Positions 1-6,046 of a DNA stretch of 33,563 bases are shown here, in pieces. Where the stretch lies: IMG/VR virus record IMGVR_UViG_3300025010_000162, positions 1-33,563 of that record; one strand, written 5' to 3'. The position numbers and the translations under genes are program-made. The DNA is from a virus. Position 1 is the first letter of the stretch, and the number at the start of each line of letters is the position of its first letter. A model generated the notes under the pieces. The model was given only the letters and a program-made list of their open reading frames with translations. It was not told the origin of the DNA and did not search any database.

Positions 1-480
1 AATTTTCAAGCTATCGCTACAAGAATATATAATGAACGAATTGAAGCTGGAGTTGCAAAAGAACAAGCAAGAAAAGATCTTCCATTATCAACTTATACAG
101 AAGCTTATTGGAAGATTGATTTGCATAACTTATTTAACTTTTTAAGACTTCGATTGGACTCGCATGCACAATATGAGATCCATCAGTATGCTTTGGCTAT
201 TGCAGAATTTGTTAAAGAAGAGTTCCCAATATCATGGTCTGCATTTGAAGAGTATGAGTTATATTCTTTAAAACTTTTCCAGAAAGACTATAACTTAATA
301 CAAATGATCATTGCTGAGAAATATACTCCAAAAGATATTTTTGAATTGGCCACAGAATTTGGTTGGTTGTCGTATGTTGATAATTCTTATATTAAGGTTT
401 CAAGAGAATTAGATGAGTTTGAATCTAAGTTGAAATTACTAGGCATTTCCTCACCTTTCAGTAAATTAAATAAAAAATAG
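1..480 (+). CDS. thyX: Flavin-dependent thymidylate synthase ThyX, C-terminal part (gene starts before the window)
   Basis: The frame is open from base 1 to the TAG at 478-480, giving about 159 residues. ThyX makes dTMP from dUMP using FAD, NADPH and methylene-tetrahydrofolate. The fragment has the typical C-terminal ThyX block: EQARKDLPLSTYTEAYW, then NLFNFLRLRLDSHAQYEIHQYA (quoted in parts: NLFNFLRLRLD and SHAQYEIHQYA), and a final P..W.AFEEY. The Arg before LDSHAQ matches the dUMP-activating Arg of bacterial ThyX. The catalytic RHRxxSxNExSxR region lies outside the window. The ATG-less internal TTG at 121 is not the start. The tail after AFEEY is longer than in typical short ThyX proteins. 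Phages carry thyX to supply dTMP for replication. Confidence 0.94.
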   Translation, partial: NFQAIATRIYNERIEAGVAKEQARKDLPLSTYTEAYWKIDLHNLFNFLRLRLDSHAQYEIHQYALAIAEFVKEEFPISWSAFEEYELYSLKLFQKDYNLIQMIIAEKYTPKDIFELATEFGWLSYVDNSYIKVSRELDEFESKLKLLGISSPFSKLNKK

Positions 481-494
481 AATCACTGATGTAT

Positions 495-502
495 TATTTT
501 TG
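495..502 (+). promoter_or_regulatory. Bacteroidota-type promoter (TATTTTTG) for a small RNA
   Basis: TAnnTTTG within GATGTATTATTTTTG then TTTTGTAC, matching the extended promoter found throughout the window. Start of transcription is expected about 7 bases downstream, near 510. No ORF follows before the terminator at 531-603. Confidence 0.6.
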
Positions 503-509
503 TTTTGTA

Positions 510-604
510 CTTTTTTGATTAAATAAAGTTTGCCTCTTTTGTCTTTAATATGTCCAATTGACCCCCCACAATTGGAAGCATTTAAAACTTAAGAGGCATT
601 TTTA
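510..604 (+). ncRNA. Candidate phage small RNA ending in a long terminator hairpin with a C6 loop
   Basis: Between thyX and the SPFH gene. The outer stem is TGCCTCTT (531-538) with AAGAGGCA (591-598). The inner stem is TCCAATTG (553-560) with CAATTGGA (569-576), joined by TTTAA/TTAAA and ATG/CAT pairs. The apical loop is ACCCCCCA (561-568). TTTTTA follows at 599-604, as in an intrinsic terminator. With its own promoter at 495-502 and another promoter right after it (615-622), this is either an independent RNA of roughly 95 nt or an elaborate thyX terminator. The pairing is seen in the sequence; expression is inferred. Confidence 0.55.
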
Positions 605-614
605 TTAGAAGAGA

Positions 615-622
615 TATATTTG
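615..622 (+). promoter_or_regulatory. Bacteroidota-type promoter (TATATTTG) for the SPFH gene
   Basis: TATATTTG followed by TTTTGTCAATAAATTAA, the conserved extended form. It lies 41 bases before the ATG at 663, with an AAAGGAG ribosome-binding site between. Confidence 0.75.
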
Positions 623-662
623 TTTTGTCAATAAATTAATTCAAACAATAAAAGGAGCTATA

Positions 663-1610
663 ATGGCTTACGAATCACCAATGCAACAATTACTCAATAC
701 TTTGAAATCAAGCAAAGGATTGAAAATCGGTTTAGGTATCTTTGGTATCTTAATCGTTCTCTGGATGGTTATTACAATCATACCAGAAGGTTCTCGAGGT
801 TTGCGTTTTAACATGGGTAAACTTGAACAAAGTACACTTAATCCTGGCGTTCAATTTACTATGCCATTCTTTCAATCGGTTGAAGTTTTGTCTGTGCGGC
901 CTGAAGAAATAGAAGTTGATGTTCTTGTAGGTCCGGAAGGCGCTATTACAAAAGATAACCAAACAGTCGGTGCGAGTACTAAACTATTTATATCTAACAA
1001 TGAATACAAACTGCATTATCTGTGGCAAAAAGTGGGCGTTGACAAGATGAAGAGCATTGTTTATCGAACTCTTCAATCCGCATTTAAGCAAGTTATTGGT
1101 AAATATACTATATTTGATGTCGCAGCTAATCAGCAAATGATTGCTGGTCAAGTCGAAGCTCTTATAAAGCAGGAATTAAAAATCTATCCTGTCTTGGTAG
1201 ATAATTTCAAAATCATTAACTACGACTGGTCAGAACAATTTGAGAAGCAAATTGAACGAACTATGGCTGAAGCTCAACAAGTGAAAGTAAAACAACAAGA
1301 ATTATTGATTGCAGAACAAGAAGCTCAAAAGCAAGTAAAACAGGCAGAGGCTCAAAAGACAGCGAAAGTATTAATTGCGGAAGGAAATCTCGCTGCGGCA
1401 GAAATCAATGCTAAGGCTAAGTTCAAAGAAGGAGAAGGCCTACAAAAGTACTACATATTGACTGCTTCATTTATGCAATATGAATTGGAAAAAATCCGGC
1501 TACAAAATAAATATGAAGAAATTAAAAGATGGGATGGAAGATATGTCCCAGCAAATCATTATGGGCCAATACCCGTACAAACAGGCTCATTGTTAGGTCC
1601 TAATCAATAA
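663..1610 (+). CDS. SPFH/band 7 (prohibitin-like) membrane protein
   Basis: 315 residues. One membrane helix at about 20-42 (GLGIFGILIVLWMVITI) is followed by a band 7 domain (about 43-200: PEGSRGLRFNMGKLEQ, NPGVQFTMPFFQSVEVL, then a DVAANQQMIAGQVEALIK block). A long Ala/Glu/Gln/Lys coiled coil follows at about 200-260 (EAQQVKVKQQELLIAEQEA), as in prohibitins and stomatins. SPFH proteins form large oligomeric rings or cages on membranes and control proteases or membrane domains. Prohibitin-like genes are known in large phages, where the role is unsettled; protection of the infected cell membrane or control of a host FtsH-like protease are possibilities. It has a strong AAAGGAG ribosome-binding site and its own promoter. 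A tRNA-like gene follows 43 bases after the stop. Confidence 0.9.
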   Translation: MAYESPMQQLLNTLKSSKGLKIGLGIFGILIVLWMVITIIPEGSRGLRFNMGKLEQSTLNPGVQFTMPFFQSVEVLSVRPEEIEVDVLVGPEGAITKDNQTVGASTKLFISNNEYKLHYLWQKVGVDKMKSIVYRTLQSAFKQVIGKYTIFDVAANQQMIAGQVEALIKQELKIYPVLVDNFKIINYDWSEQFEKQIERTMAEAQQVKVKQQELLIAEQEAQKQVKQAEAQKTAKVLIAEGNLAAAEINAKAKFKEGEGLQKYYILTASFMQYELEKIRLQNKYEEIKRWDGRYVPANHYGPIPVQTGSLLGPNQ

Positions 1611-1621
1611 AATAGGCTAGC

Positions 1622-1651
1622 AATCAAAGGAATTAAAAACGTACTTTGATT
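1622..1651 (+). other. Hairpin between the SPFH gene and the tRNA-like gene
   Basis: AATCAAAG (1622-1629) pairs with CTTTGATT (1644-1651) across a 14-base loop. There is no U-tract, so it is a weak terminator candidate. It could instead mark a processing point ahead of the tRNA-like sequence at 1654. Confidence 0.4.
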
Positions 1652-1653
1652 AC

Positions 1654-1726
1654 GGAGATGTTGTAATAATGGTAATTATCGTATCAGAAATGATATGGGA
1701 TTTAGGTTCGAGTCCTAACGCCTCCG
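1654..1726 (+). tRNA. tRNA-like gene, isotype uncertain and anticodon arm irregular
   Basis: Acceptor GGAGATG (1654-1660) pairs with CGCCTCC (1719-1725) with one A-C mismatch and one wobble; G1726 is the discriminator and CCA is not encoded. The T arm is perfect: TTAGG/CCTAA around TTCGAGT (1702-1718). The D loop AATGGTA has the conserved GG. The anticodon arm is ambiguous. GTATC/GATAT gives a 6-base loop without U33. ATCGT (1678-1682)/ATGAT (1690-1694) gives a normal 7-base loop with anticodon CAG (Leu) but breaks the D stem and leaves a short variable region, unlike a Leu tRNA. It could be a degenerate or non-decoding tRNA. Confidence 0.65.
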
Positions 1727-1744
1727 CAAATAAAAAGGATTTAC

Positions 1745-1960
1745 ATGGCTAATAAAATACAGATTGTAACTAATGAAAAATTAATCAATGCAAAGGTTCT
1801 AATTTCAATAGGTTTTGGTAGTGATAACAAAACTTTAGAGATTGTTTATAGGAAATCTATTAATTCATGTTATGTGTATAGAGAATGCTTTAATTTAAAA
1901 AGTACTAATAAACACAAACAGACATATTGTGATTCTTTCATTATGAAAAAAGAAAAATAA
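1745..1960 (+). CDS. Small hypothetical protein, 71 aa
   Basis: Starts 18 bases after the tRNA-like gene with AAAAAGGAT upstream of the ATG. Lys/Asn-rich, two Cys in the C-terminal half, no membrane segment. Not recognised. First of a run of four small genes with short gaps, with no promoter of the window's usual type before it, so it may be co-transcribed with the SPFH gene. Confidence 0.65.
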   Translation: MANKIQIVTNEKLINAKVLISIGFGSDNKTLEIVYRKSINSCYVYRECFNLKSTNKHKQTYCDSFIMKKEK

Positions 1961-1974
1961 TCTTGAGGTCTAAA

Positions 1975-2250
1975 ATGGCTGATGCTCTAATAGTTTTAAA
2001 ATTAAGACAGAATGCTTACGAGCAAGTAATGACTTATCCTCAATATAAAGGACATTTTGATAATTATGTTTTAATCCAAGTGAAAAAAAGAATAAAAACC
2101 AAAATGGGCAATATATTACCTAAAGGTAGTATAACAATTTGTAATCCTGTCATTATTGATGATAGATTTAGTAATAAATCTGTTCTTGTTTGGTCTTTTA
2201 CCCATAAAATAGATATTACAGTTCAATGCAAAGATATAGCATTTATTTGA
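1975..2250 (+). CDS. Small hypothetical protein, 91 aa
   Basis: The ATG at 1975 is chosen over the in-frame TTG at 1963 because CTTGAGGT sits at the right distance before it. TTGAGGT before ATG recurs at many genes in this window. Alternating hydrophobic pattern in the C-terminal half (SVLVWSFTHKIDITVQ) suggests beta strands. Not recognised. Confidence 0.72.
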   Translation: MADALIVLKLRQNAYEQVMTYPQYKGHFDNYVLIQVKKRIKTKMGNILPKGSITICNPVIIDDRFSNKSVLVWSFTHKIDITVQCKDIAFI

Positions 2251-2258
2251 GGTTTTAA

Positions 2259-2492
2259 ATGACACAACTTATATATAGCAGTAGTGAAATAGAGAGAATA
2301 ACTCTCAAAGGAGGAAAGTCTATATCATTATTAAATGTGTCAAGACTTTTAAAAGCTATTGAAGAGGGAAAAGATCTACAATCAAAAGCAGGTAAATTTA
2401 GCAAAGAGAGATGGGCAGATAGAATTTCAGTGTCACTATTTGATATTATTTCATATCCTGAAAATTTTAGAGTTAAACCTGATGAGTCATAA
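2259..2492 (+). CDS. Small hypothetical protein, 77 aa
   Basis: ATG at 2259 with TTTGAGGT upstream. Contains SISLLNVSRLLKAIEEGKDL and a basic middle (KFSKERWADR). Its end overlaps the next gene's likely start at 2482 by 11 bases. Not recognised. Confidence 0.7.
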   Translation: MTQLIYSSSEIERITLKGGKSISLLNVSRLLKAIEEGKDLQSKAGKFSKERWADRISVSLFDIISYPENFRVKPDES

Positions 2493-2745
2493 TAAAATTG
2501 CTATAATCGGAGTTGATTTTGGTGAAATAGAAGCTCAATTAATATCTCATATGGTGTCAATTAATAGTAAATTAAGAAACATTGAATTGTTCGAGATAAT
2601 AATTAAGACACCTGAAAGACTAGTACCTGAGATTTTCAAGCTTAGTAATGCACTATTTGAAATCCCAAAAGAAGTTTTTATTGAGAAAAGGAAAAGAAAA
2701 CATTGGGTAAAATCAAAGTTTTATCATGAAAGGAATAGATTTTAA
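2482..2745 (+). CDS. Small basic hypothetical protein, 87 aa
   Basis: The frame is open from 2359, but the ATG at 2482 (MSHNKIAIIGVDF) fits the compact overlap style of the region and avoids a 134-base overlap with the upstream gene. The C-terminus is strongly basic (EKRKRKHWVKSKF), so nucleic-acid contact is possible. No clear ribosome-binding site; probably translationally coupled. Not recognised. Confidence 0.6.
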   Translation: MSHNKIAIIGVDFGEIEAQLISHMVSINSKLRNIELFEIIIKTPERLVPEIFKLSNALFEIPKEVFIEKRKRKHWVKSKFYHERNRF

Positions 2746-2792
2746 ACTCCTTGAAAAACAGGGTAAATAAATAACTAAAATAGAGGTACTAA

Positions 2793-3443
2793 ATGGAAAG
2801 GTTATACTTGACAGATAGGTTGAAACAACCTATAACAAGAACCGACATTGAACAAGCTGTATTAAACTTCCCATTCTTTGTTGAACGCTGTAAAGAATTT
2901 GAAGCTGAGCTTCAAAGAGCAAAAGGAAATTACTCTGAAATAATAGCTTTAAATTATATTCAGGTCTTTCAGAAAATGTTTCTAAAAGAATTTATTAAGT
3001 CTAAAATCAGTTGGTATTTACCACCTCTTAACAGTTTTGGACGTTACTGGGTTAAAACACAATTAATCTATTTTTATCATTTGATGCTTTCAGATCTTCT
3101 AAGAAGATTAAAAATGCTAAACAAAGAACATGCAAAGATTTTATGGAATTTTTCAGTAGACTCAGATGTATTGACGGGCCTTAGTTTTTGGGGCTGTGAC
3201 TCAGTATATTCAATCAATGAAACTATTACTGAAATCTCTTTGGCTTTATTAAATACAATTATTGCAGATGTTTATGCAGTAAGCTCTTTATCTTTTCCTA
3301 CTCATGAGACATTTCAAATTATTCTTGATGGGGAGGTCGATGAAGTTGAAGTAGGGGAAAATGCAAGTGAACTTGAGACTGTTCTTAAAGATAAAAGACT
3401 TGAAGAGTTTTACATATTAAAATACAGTACTACTCTTATTTAA
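2793..3443 (+). CDS. Hypothetical protein, 216 aa
   Basis: ATG with TAGAGGT upstream. Soluble, helix-rich, with aromatic stretches (WYLPPLNSFGRYWVKTQLIYFYHL, seen as a hydrophobic patch at about 70-93) and an acidic segment near the C-terminus (DGEVDEVEVGENASELE). Last gene before a double-hairpin region and a new promoter, so it probably ends an operon. Not recognised. Confidence 0.78.
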   Translation: MERLYLTDRLKQPITRTDIEQAVLNFPFFVERCKEFEAELQRAKGNYSEIIALNYIQVFQKMFLKEFIKSKISWYLPPLNSFGRYWVKTQLIYFYHLMLSDLLRRLKMLNKEHAKILWNFSVDSDVLTGLSFWGCDSVYSINETITEISLALLNTIIADVYAVSSLSFPTHETFQIILDGEVDEVEVGENASELETVLKDKRLEEFYILKYSTTLI

Positions 3444-3479
3444 GAAGGTTTTTTGAGAAAGCACTCTTTTCCTTCTTAA
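3440..3479 (+). terminator. Probable terminator hairpin
   Basis: TTAAGAAGG (3440-3448) pairs perfectly with CCTTCTTAA (3471-3479) around a 22-base loop. It starts in the stop codon of the upstream gene. There is no long U-run directly after, so it may act with the second hairpin at 3484-3531. Confidence 0.5.
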
Positions 3480-3483
3480 TCCA

Positions 3484-3531
3484 AAGGCTTCGCCATATTA
3501 AATTTATGAGGTTTAATATGAGTGAAGCCTT
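3484..3531 (+). promoter_or_regulatory. Long hairpin abutting a promoter
   Basis: AAGGCTTC (3484-3491) pairs with GAAGCCTT (3524-3531), and ATATTAAA (3495-3502) with TTTAATAT (3512-3519), separated by a small internal loop. The last T of the stem is the first T of the -7 box TATATTTG. It could be a terminator for the upstream operon or a DNA operator for the promoter; the sequence alone does not decide. Confidence 0.5.
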
Positions 3532-3538
3532 ATATTTG
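3531..3538 (+). promoter_or_regulatory. Bacteroidota-type promoter (TATATTTG)
   Basis: GCCTTATATTTGTTTTTATC followed by AATTAAAAAC. It lies 37 bases before the ATG at 3576 and makes the upstream in-frame GTG at 3522 an impossible start for this transcript. Confidence 0.72.
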
Positions 3539-3575
3539 TTTTTATCAATTAAAAACAATTAAAAAGGGTATAAAG

Positions 3576-4163
3576 ATGAAAAAAGAAACAATCAAATGCT
3601 TTGAAGTTGAATTAACAAGCGCAAGTCCAATTTTGTATAATAAGCCTATTATCTCCAAAAAAGAAGCTGGAGATGCTCATGAAAAATTTGAAGACAAGAC
3701 TTGGAAAGAAAGACTTCATTTTGATCCAACAACTAAAGAAGTTTACATTCCTGGTAGAGCACTTAGTAACACTTTAGTTGAATGTGCAAGATTTTTATCA
3801 GAATCAGTTCCTGGTAAAGGCAAAGCAACTTACACAAAACATTTTGAAGCTGGCATATCAATTCCTGAAAATATCCAATTGGGTATTGATGAAAGTGCAG
3901 TAAGTTATCTACCAATGTTTGTACCTTCTGATGGTAAAAAGGGCGGAAGTTCAAGGGTATGGAAGAAATTTCCAGTTATTACAGAATGGACTGGAAAAGC
4001 AAGAATCATAATTATTGATCCTATTTTGATTGATAGGTCTGAAAAGGTTATTGAATATCTTGATAAAGCCGGTAAATTTGTAGGATTGTTGGCTATGCGT
4101 CCAAGAAAAGGTGGAGAATATGGACGTTTTCTTGTTAAATCATATAAAGAAGTTGAGTTATGA
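3576..4163 (+). CDS. Phage protein of unknown function with RAMP-like (Cas7-like) sequence features
   Basis: 195 residues; ATG at 3576 with AAAAAGGG upstream. Several blocks recall RAMP-fold proteins: a beta-strand start ending in SPILYN (about 17-22), EVYIPGRALSNTLVECARF (55-73; RAMPs have an IPGSSLKG-type motif here), and a C-terminal Gly-rich FVGLLAMRPRKGGEYGRF (168-185; RAMPs have a GxRGYG-type loop). In between is PGKGKATYTKHFEAGI (79-94) and FVPSDGKKGGSSRVWKKFP (115-133). From memory, phages of other hosts carry proteins with the GKGKATYTKHFEAG block, usually beside a partner gene like the one here. The RAMP relation is an inference from motifs and has not been tested. The next gene begins 1 base after the stop. 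Confidence 0.75.
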   Translation: MKKETIKCFEVELTSASPILYNKPIISKKEAGDAHEKFEDKTWKERLHFDPTTKEVYIPGRALSNTLVECARFLSESVPGKGKATYTKHFEAGISIPENIQLGIDESAVSYLPMFVPSDGKKGGSSRVWKKFPVITEWTGKARIIIIDPILIDRSEKVIEYLDKAGKFVGLLAMRPRKGGEYGRFLVKSYKEVEL

Positions 4164-4164
4164 T

Positions 4165-4695
4165 ATGGAAACACAAGAAATTAGACATTTTCCACATAAA
4201 TCAGTATTTACTGCTCAGTTGATTACATTATTGTCTTCAAAACAAGTAGGAGACATTATTTCAGATGCAGAGATGATGATCTTAATCAACAAAGATACTA
4301 GACCTAGCAGAAGTGGATATCAATTCTTATTGTCTGCTATTTCTTATGTACTTAGAAACAATGGACTAGTATGGAAACGATTATATAAGCAAGATTGTAT
4401 TAAGTGCTTAAATCCTTCAGAGATATCAGATTTAACAGATGGAGAACGCAGGAGGATATCTAAGACTGCATCTAGGTCAATAAGAAAGTTAACATCAGTA
4501 AATGTTGATTCCCTCCCAGCTGAGCAACGTCAAACTTATATTTCTAAGATTGCTCAATTTGGAATGTTAAAACAATTCTCAAGCGTTAAAACATTGAACG
4601 CACTTAAATCACCAGAGAAGTCAAATAAACTTTTATTTACTCCTGACATTGATTTTTACAAGAAAACTTTTTCTAATAAAATTGCAACATCTTAA
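4165..4695 (+). CDS. Partner of the RAMP-like-looking protein, 176 aa, possible nucleic-acid binder
   Basis: ATG at 4165, one base after the upstream TGA; the in-frame ORF extends back to 4111 but would overlap the neighbour. The N-terminal half (HKSVFTAQLITLLSSKQVGD, then ISDAEMMILIN, then SGYQFLLSAISYVLRNNGLVW) looks like a winged-helix fold. The middle is basic (DGERRRISKTASRSIRKL). A C-terminal helix resembles a leucine-rich packing segment. Proteins with this pattern accompany the GKGKATYTKHF protein in other phages, as remembered. A role in binding DNA or RNA is inferred only. A 370-base periodic array follows directly. Confidence 0.75.
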   Translation: METQEIRHFPHKSVFTAQLITLLSSKQVGDIISDAEMMILINKDTRPSRSGYQFLLSAISYVLRNNGLVWKRLYKQDCIKCLNPSEISDLTDGERRRISKTASRSIRKLTSVNVDSLPAEQRQTYISKIAQFGMLKQFSSVKTLNALKSPEKSNKLLFTPDIDFYKKTFSNKIATS

Positions 4696-4770
4696 TTATT
4701 CAATTAAGCTCGGTTTCATTTTATTTTACTATATTTAGTTGCTGTGGATTTGATTGTATTTCATTAAGTT

Positions 4771-4808
4771 AAGTTTGAGGCCTCTACTAGATTAGAGGCC
4801 TCAAATTT
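4771..4808 (+). repeat. Array hairpin 1
   Basis: TTTGAGGCCTCTA (4774-4786) pairs perfectly with TAGAGGCCTCAAA (4793-4805); A-A-G/T-T-T extends it to 16 pairs with one wobble. The loop is CTAGAT. Both sides of the stem are identical to hairpin 2. Confidence 0.85.
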
Positions 4809-4940
4809 GATTATTAAATTTGAATATATCTAGATTGATTCAGTTAAATTGTATTAGATTGAATTGCATTAACTTCTATTGAATTGAATTTCACTTTATT
4901 CAGGTTAGTTCAGTTTCAGTTTATTAGATTCAATTATATT

Positions 4941-4978
4941 AAGTTTGAGGCCTCTAGTCTAATAGAGGCCTCAAATTT
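4941..4978 (+). repeat. Array hairpin 2
   Basis: Same 16-pair stem as hairpin 1, with a different 6-base loop, GTCTAA. The conserved stem and changed loop point to a structural role rather than a random duplication. Confidence 0.85.
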
Positions 4979-5076
4979 GATTTTTAAGTCTTTTACTTTA
5001 TATTCGATTGAATTAAGTTACAGTATATTCAGTTCTGTTAAATTGAATTAAGTTAAGTTTATTATTTTAAAAGCCT

Positions 5077-5084
5077 TATATTTG
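5077..5084 (+). promoter_or_regulatory. Bacteroidota-type promoter (TATATTTG)
   Basis: AAGCCTTATATTTGTTTTTA, the same flank (GCCTTATATTTG) as the promoter at 3531. It overlaps the first in-frame TTG (5082) of the next ORF, so translation must start at the ATG at 5121. Confidence 0.72.
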
Positions 5085-5120
5085 TTTTTACCAATTAAAA
5101 TAAAATTTGAAGAGGATATA

Positions 5121-5474
5121 ATGTTGGATCCTAAGCTTTCTGAGTTAAATGAATGTATTATATTTACTCTTGAGAGATTAAGAGGTATACACTCTCTTAG
5201 ATGCGTCTATTTATCTAAAAACATTAATTTTGATGAAACTTTTCGTGAGTTTAAAGCTTTTCATGATATTGAAATTGCTGAAGAAATTGATGATGATATG
5301 TTAGCTCAGATTTCAATAAATTCAGTACCATTAGTCTTAATTTCCATCTATGATTTACTAGAAGATATGATTAGAGAATATATTGAAATGGGAGACGATT
5401 CAGAATCTTTAGCTGCGTTGACTGATCACATTGTTATTAATTATGAAGAATTCTTAAAGGAGCATTTAAAGTGA
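5121..5474 (+). CDS. Acidic hypothetical protein, 117 aa
   Basis: ATG at 5121 with GAAGAGGAT upstream. Strongly acidic and helical (DDDMLAQISINSVPLVLISI, then YDLLEDMIREYIEMGDD). Not recognised. Its TGA overlaps the GTG start of the next gene (GTGA), so the two are probably coupled. Small acidic phage proteins are sometimes DNA mimics, but nothing here shows that. Confidence 0.75.
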   Translation: MLDPKLSELNECIIFTLERLRGIHSLRCVYLSKNINFDETFREFKAFHDIEIAEEIDDDMLAQISINSVPLVLISIYDLLEDMIREYIEMGDDSESLAALTDHIVINYEEFLKEHLK

Positions 5475-5770
5475 GTACAAAAATAAAATTACCTTTGGTT
5501 TATGATAATGAAAAATGTAATCAATTTGTTAAAAGAATGGTTAAGGCTAATATTCCGGTTAGAGACTATCATGGAAGATTCTCTTGGACAGGTCCAGCAG
5601 TCTGCACAAACAGAAGAAAAGAAATTTACGCAGATGATATTAAAAAAGCTGCAAAAATGAAACTTCAAAGAGATGAGATGGGTTTAGAGATCATCTATTA
5701 TCCAATTGATAGAGGTAGACTCCTTGAAGATAATATAGAAGAATTTTATTCTGAAGATAATAAAAACTAA
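5471..5770 (+). CDS. Hypothetical protein, 99 aa, GTG start
   Basis: Starts at the GTG that overlaps the upstream stop. Basic in the middle with DYHGRFSWTGPAVCTNRRK, possibly a substrate-contacting loop, and an acidic C-terminus. Not recognised. Confidence 0.75.
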   Translation: MSTKIKLPLVYDNEKCNQFVKRMVKANIPVRDYHGRFSWTGPAVCTNRRKEIYADDIKKAAKMKLQRDEMGLEIIYYPIDRGRLLEDNIEEFYSEDNKN

Positions 5771-5784
5771 ACAAAAGGCTAATC

Positions 5785-5985
5785 ATGAAAGCTGCTCTTA
5801 AGATAATTGTTAAAAAATCCTCAAAGAATAATCAATGGTATTTTTCTATTGTTTCAAGAAATGGAAAAATTATGGCTCAAAGTGAAGGCTATAAAAAAGA
5901 ATCAAATGTTTTAAAATCTATTCAAAGTCTTAAAAATAATCTTTTCCTTTCAGACACTATTGTTATCAGACCTTTGAGAAAGTAA
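5785..5985 (+). CDS. YegP/DUF1508-like small protein, 66 aa
   Basis: Contains NNQWYFSIVSRNGKIMAQSE then GYKKESNVLKSIQSLKNN, which matches the YegP (DUF1508) repeat: a WYF strand, N-G-x turn, SEGY, then a helix ending SVKKN-like. One repeat of about 50 residues fills the protein. Cellular members are small beta-beta-beta-alpha proteins of unclear role. AAAAGGCTA upstream of the ATG. Confidence 0.8.
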   Translation: MKAALKIIVKKSSKNNQWYFSIVSRNGKIMAQSEGYKKESNVLKSIQSLKNNLFLSDTIVIRPLRK

Positions 5986-6009
5986 GATAAGTTTTAGCAG
6001 CTGTAGTAT

Positions 6010-6017
6010 TAATTTTG
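6010..6017 (+). promoter_or_regulatory. Bacteroidota-type promoter (TAATTTTG)
   Basis: AGTATTAATTTTGTTTTATC followed by AATT, 30 bases before the ATG at 6047. Nearly identical to the promoter at 6545. Confidence 0.7.
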
Positions 6018-6046
6018 TTTTATCAATTTTTAAAAGAGATAAAATT

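Larger units (their letters stand above)
4698..5061 (+). repeat. 5-base periodic array (RTTNN units) with two identical hairpins
   Basis: Reading in steps of five from 4698 gives ATTCA, ATTAA, ... ATTTG, ATTGT, ATTTC, ATTAA, GTTAA and so on in one constant phase to 4942. About 32 of the 42 units outside the first hairpin are RTTNN. From 5002 to 5061 another 11 of 12 units fit after a one-base phase slip. Each hairpin (4771-4808 and 4941-4978) sits in the same phase; their starts are 170 bases (34 units) apart. No ORF covers the array. It lies directly downstream of the gene pair 3576-4695 and ends just before a promoter at 5077. See findings for interpretation. Confidence 0.8.

Noticed and set aside
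2359-2481. N-terminal extension of the ORF ending at 2745
   Set aside because: It overlaps the upstream gene over more than 120 bases, and a start at 2482 fits the local overlap style.
4771-4978. CRISPR array suggested by two identical hairpins beside a RAMP-like-looking gene
   Set aside because: Only two copies, separated by 132 bases that are themselves periodic; there is no spacer-repeat pattern and no cas1 or cas2.
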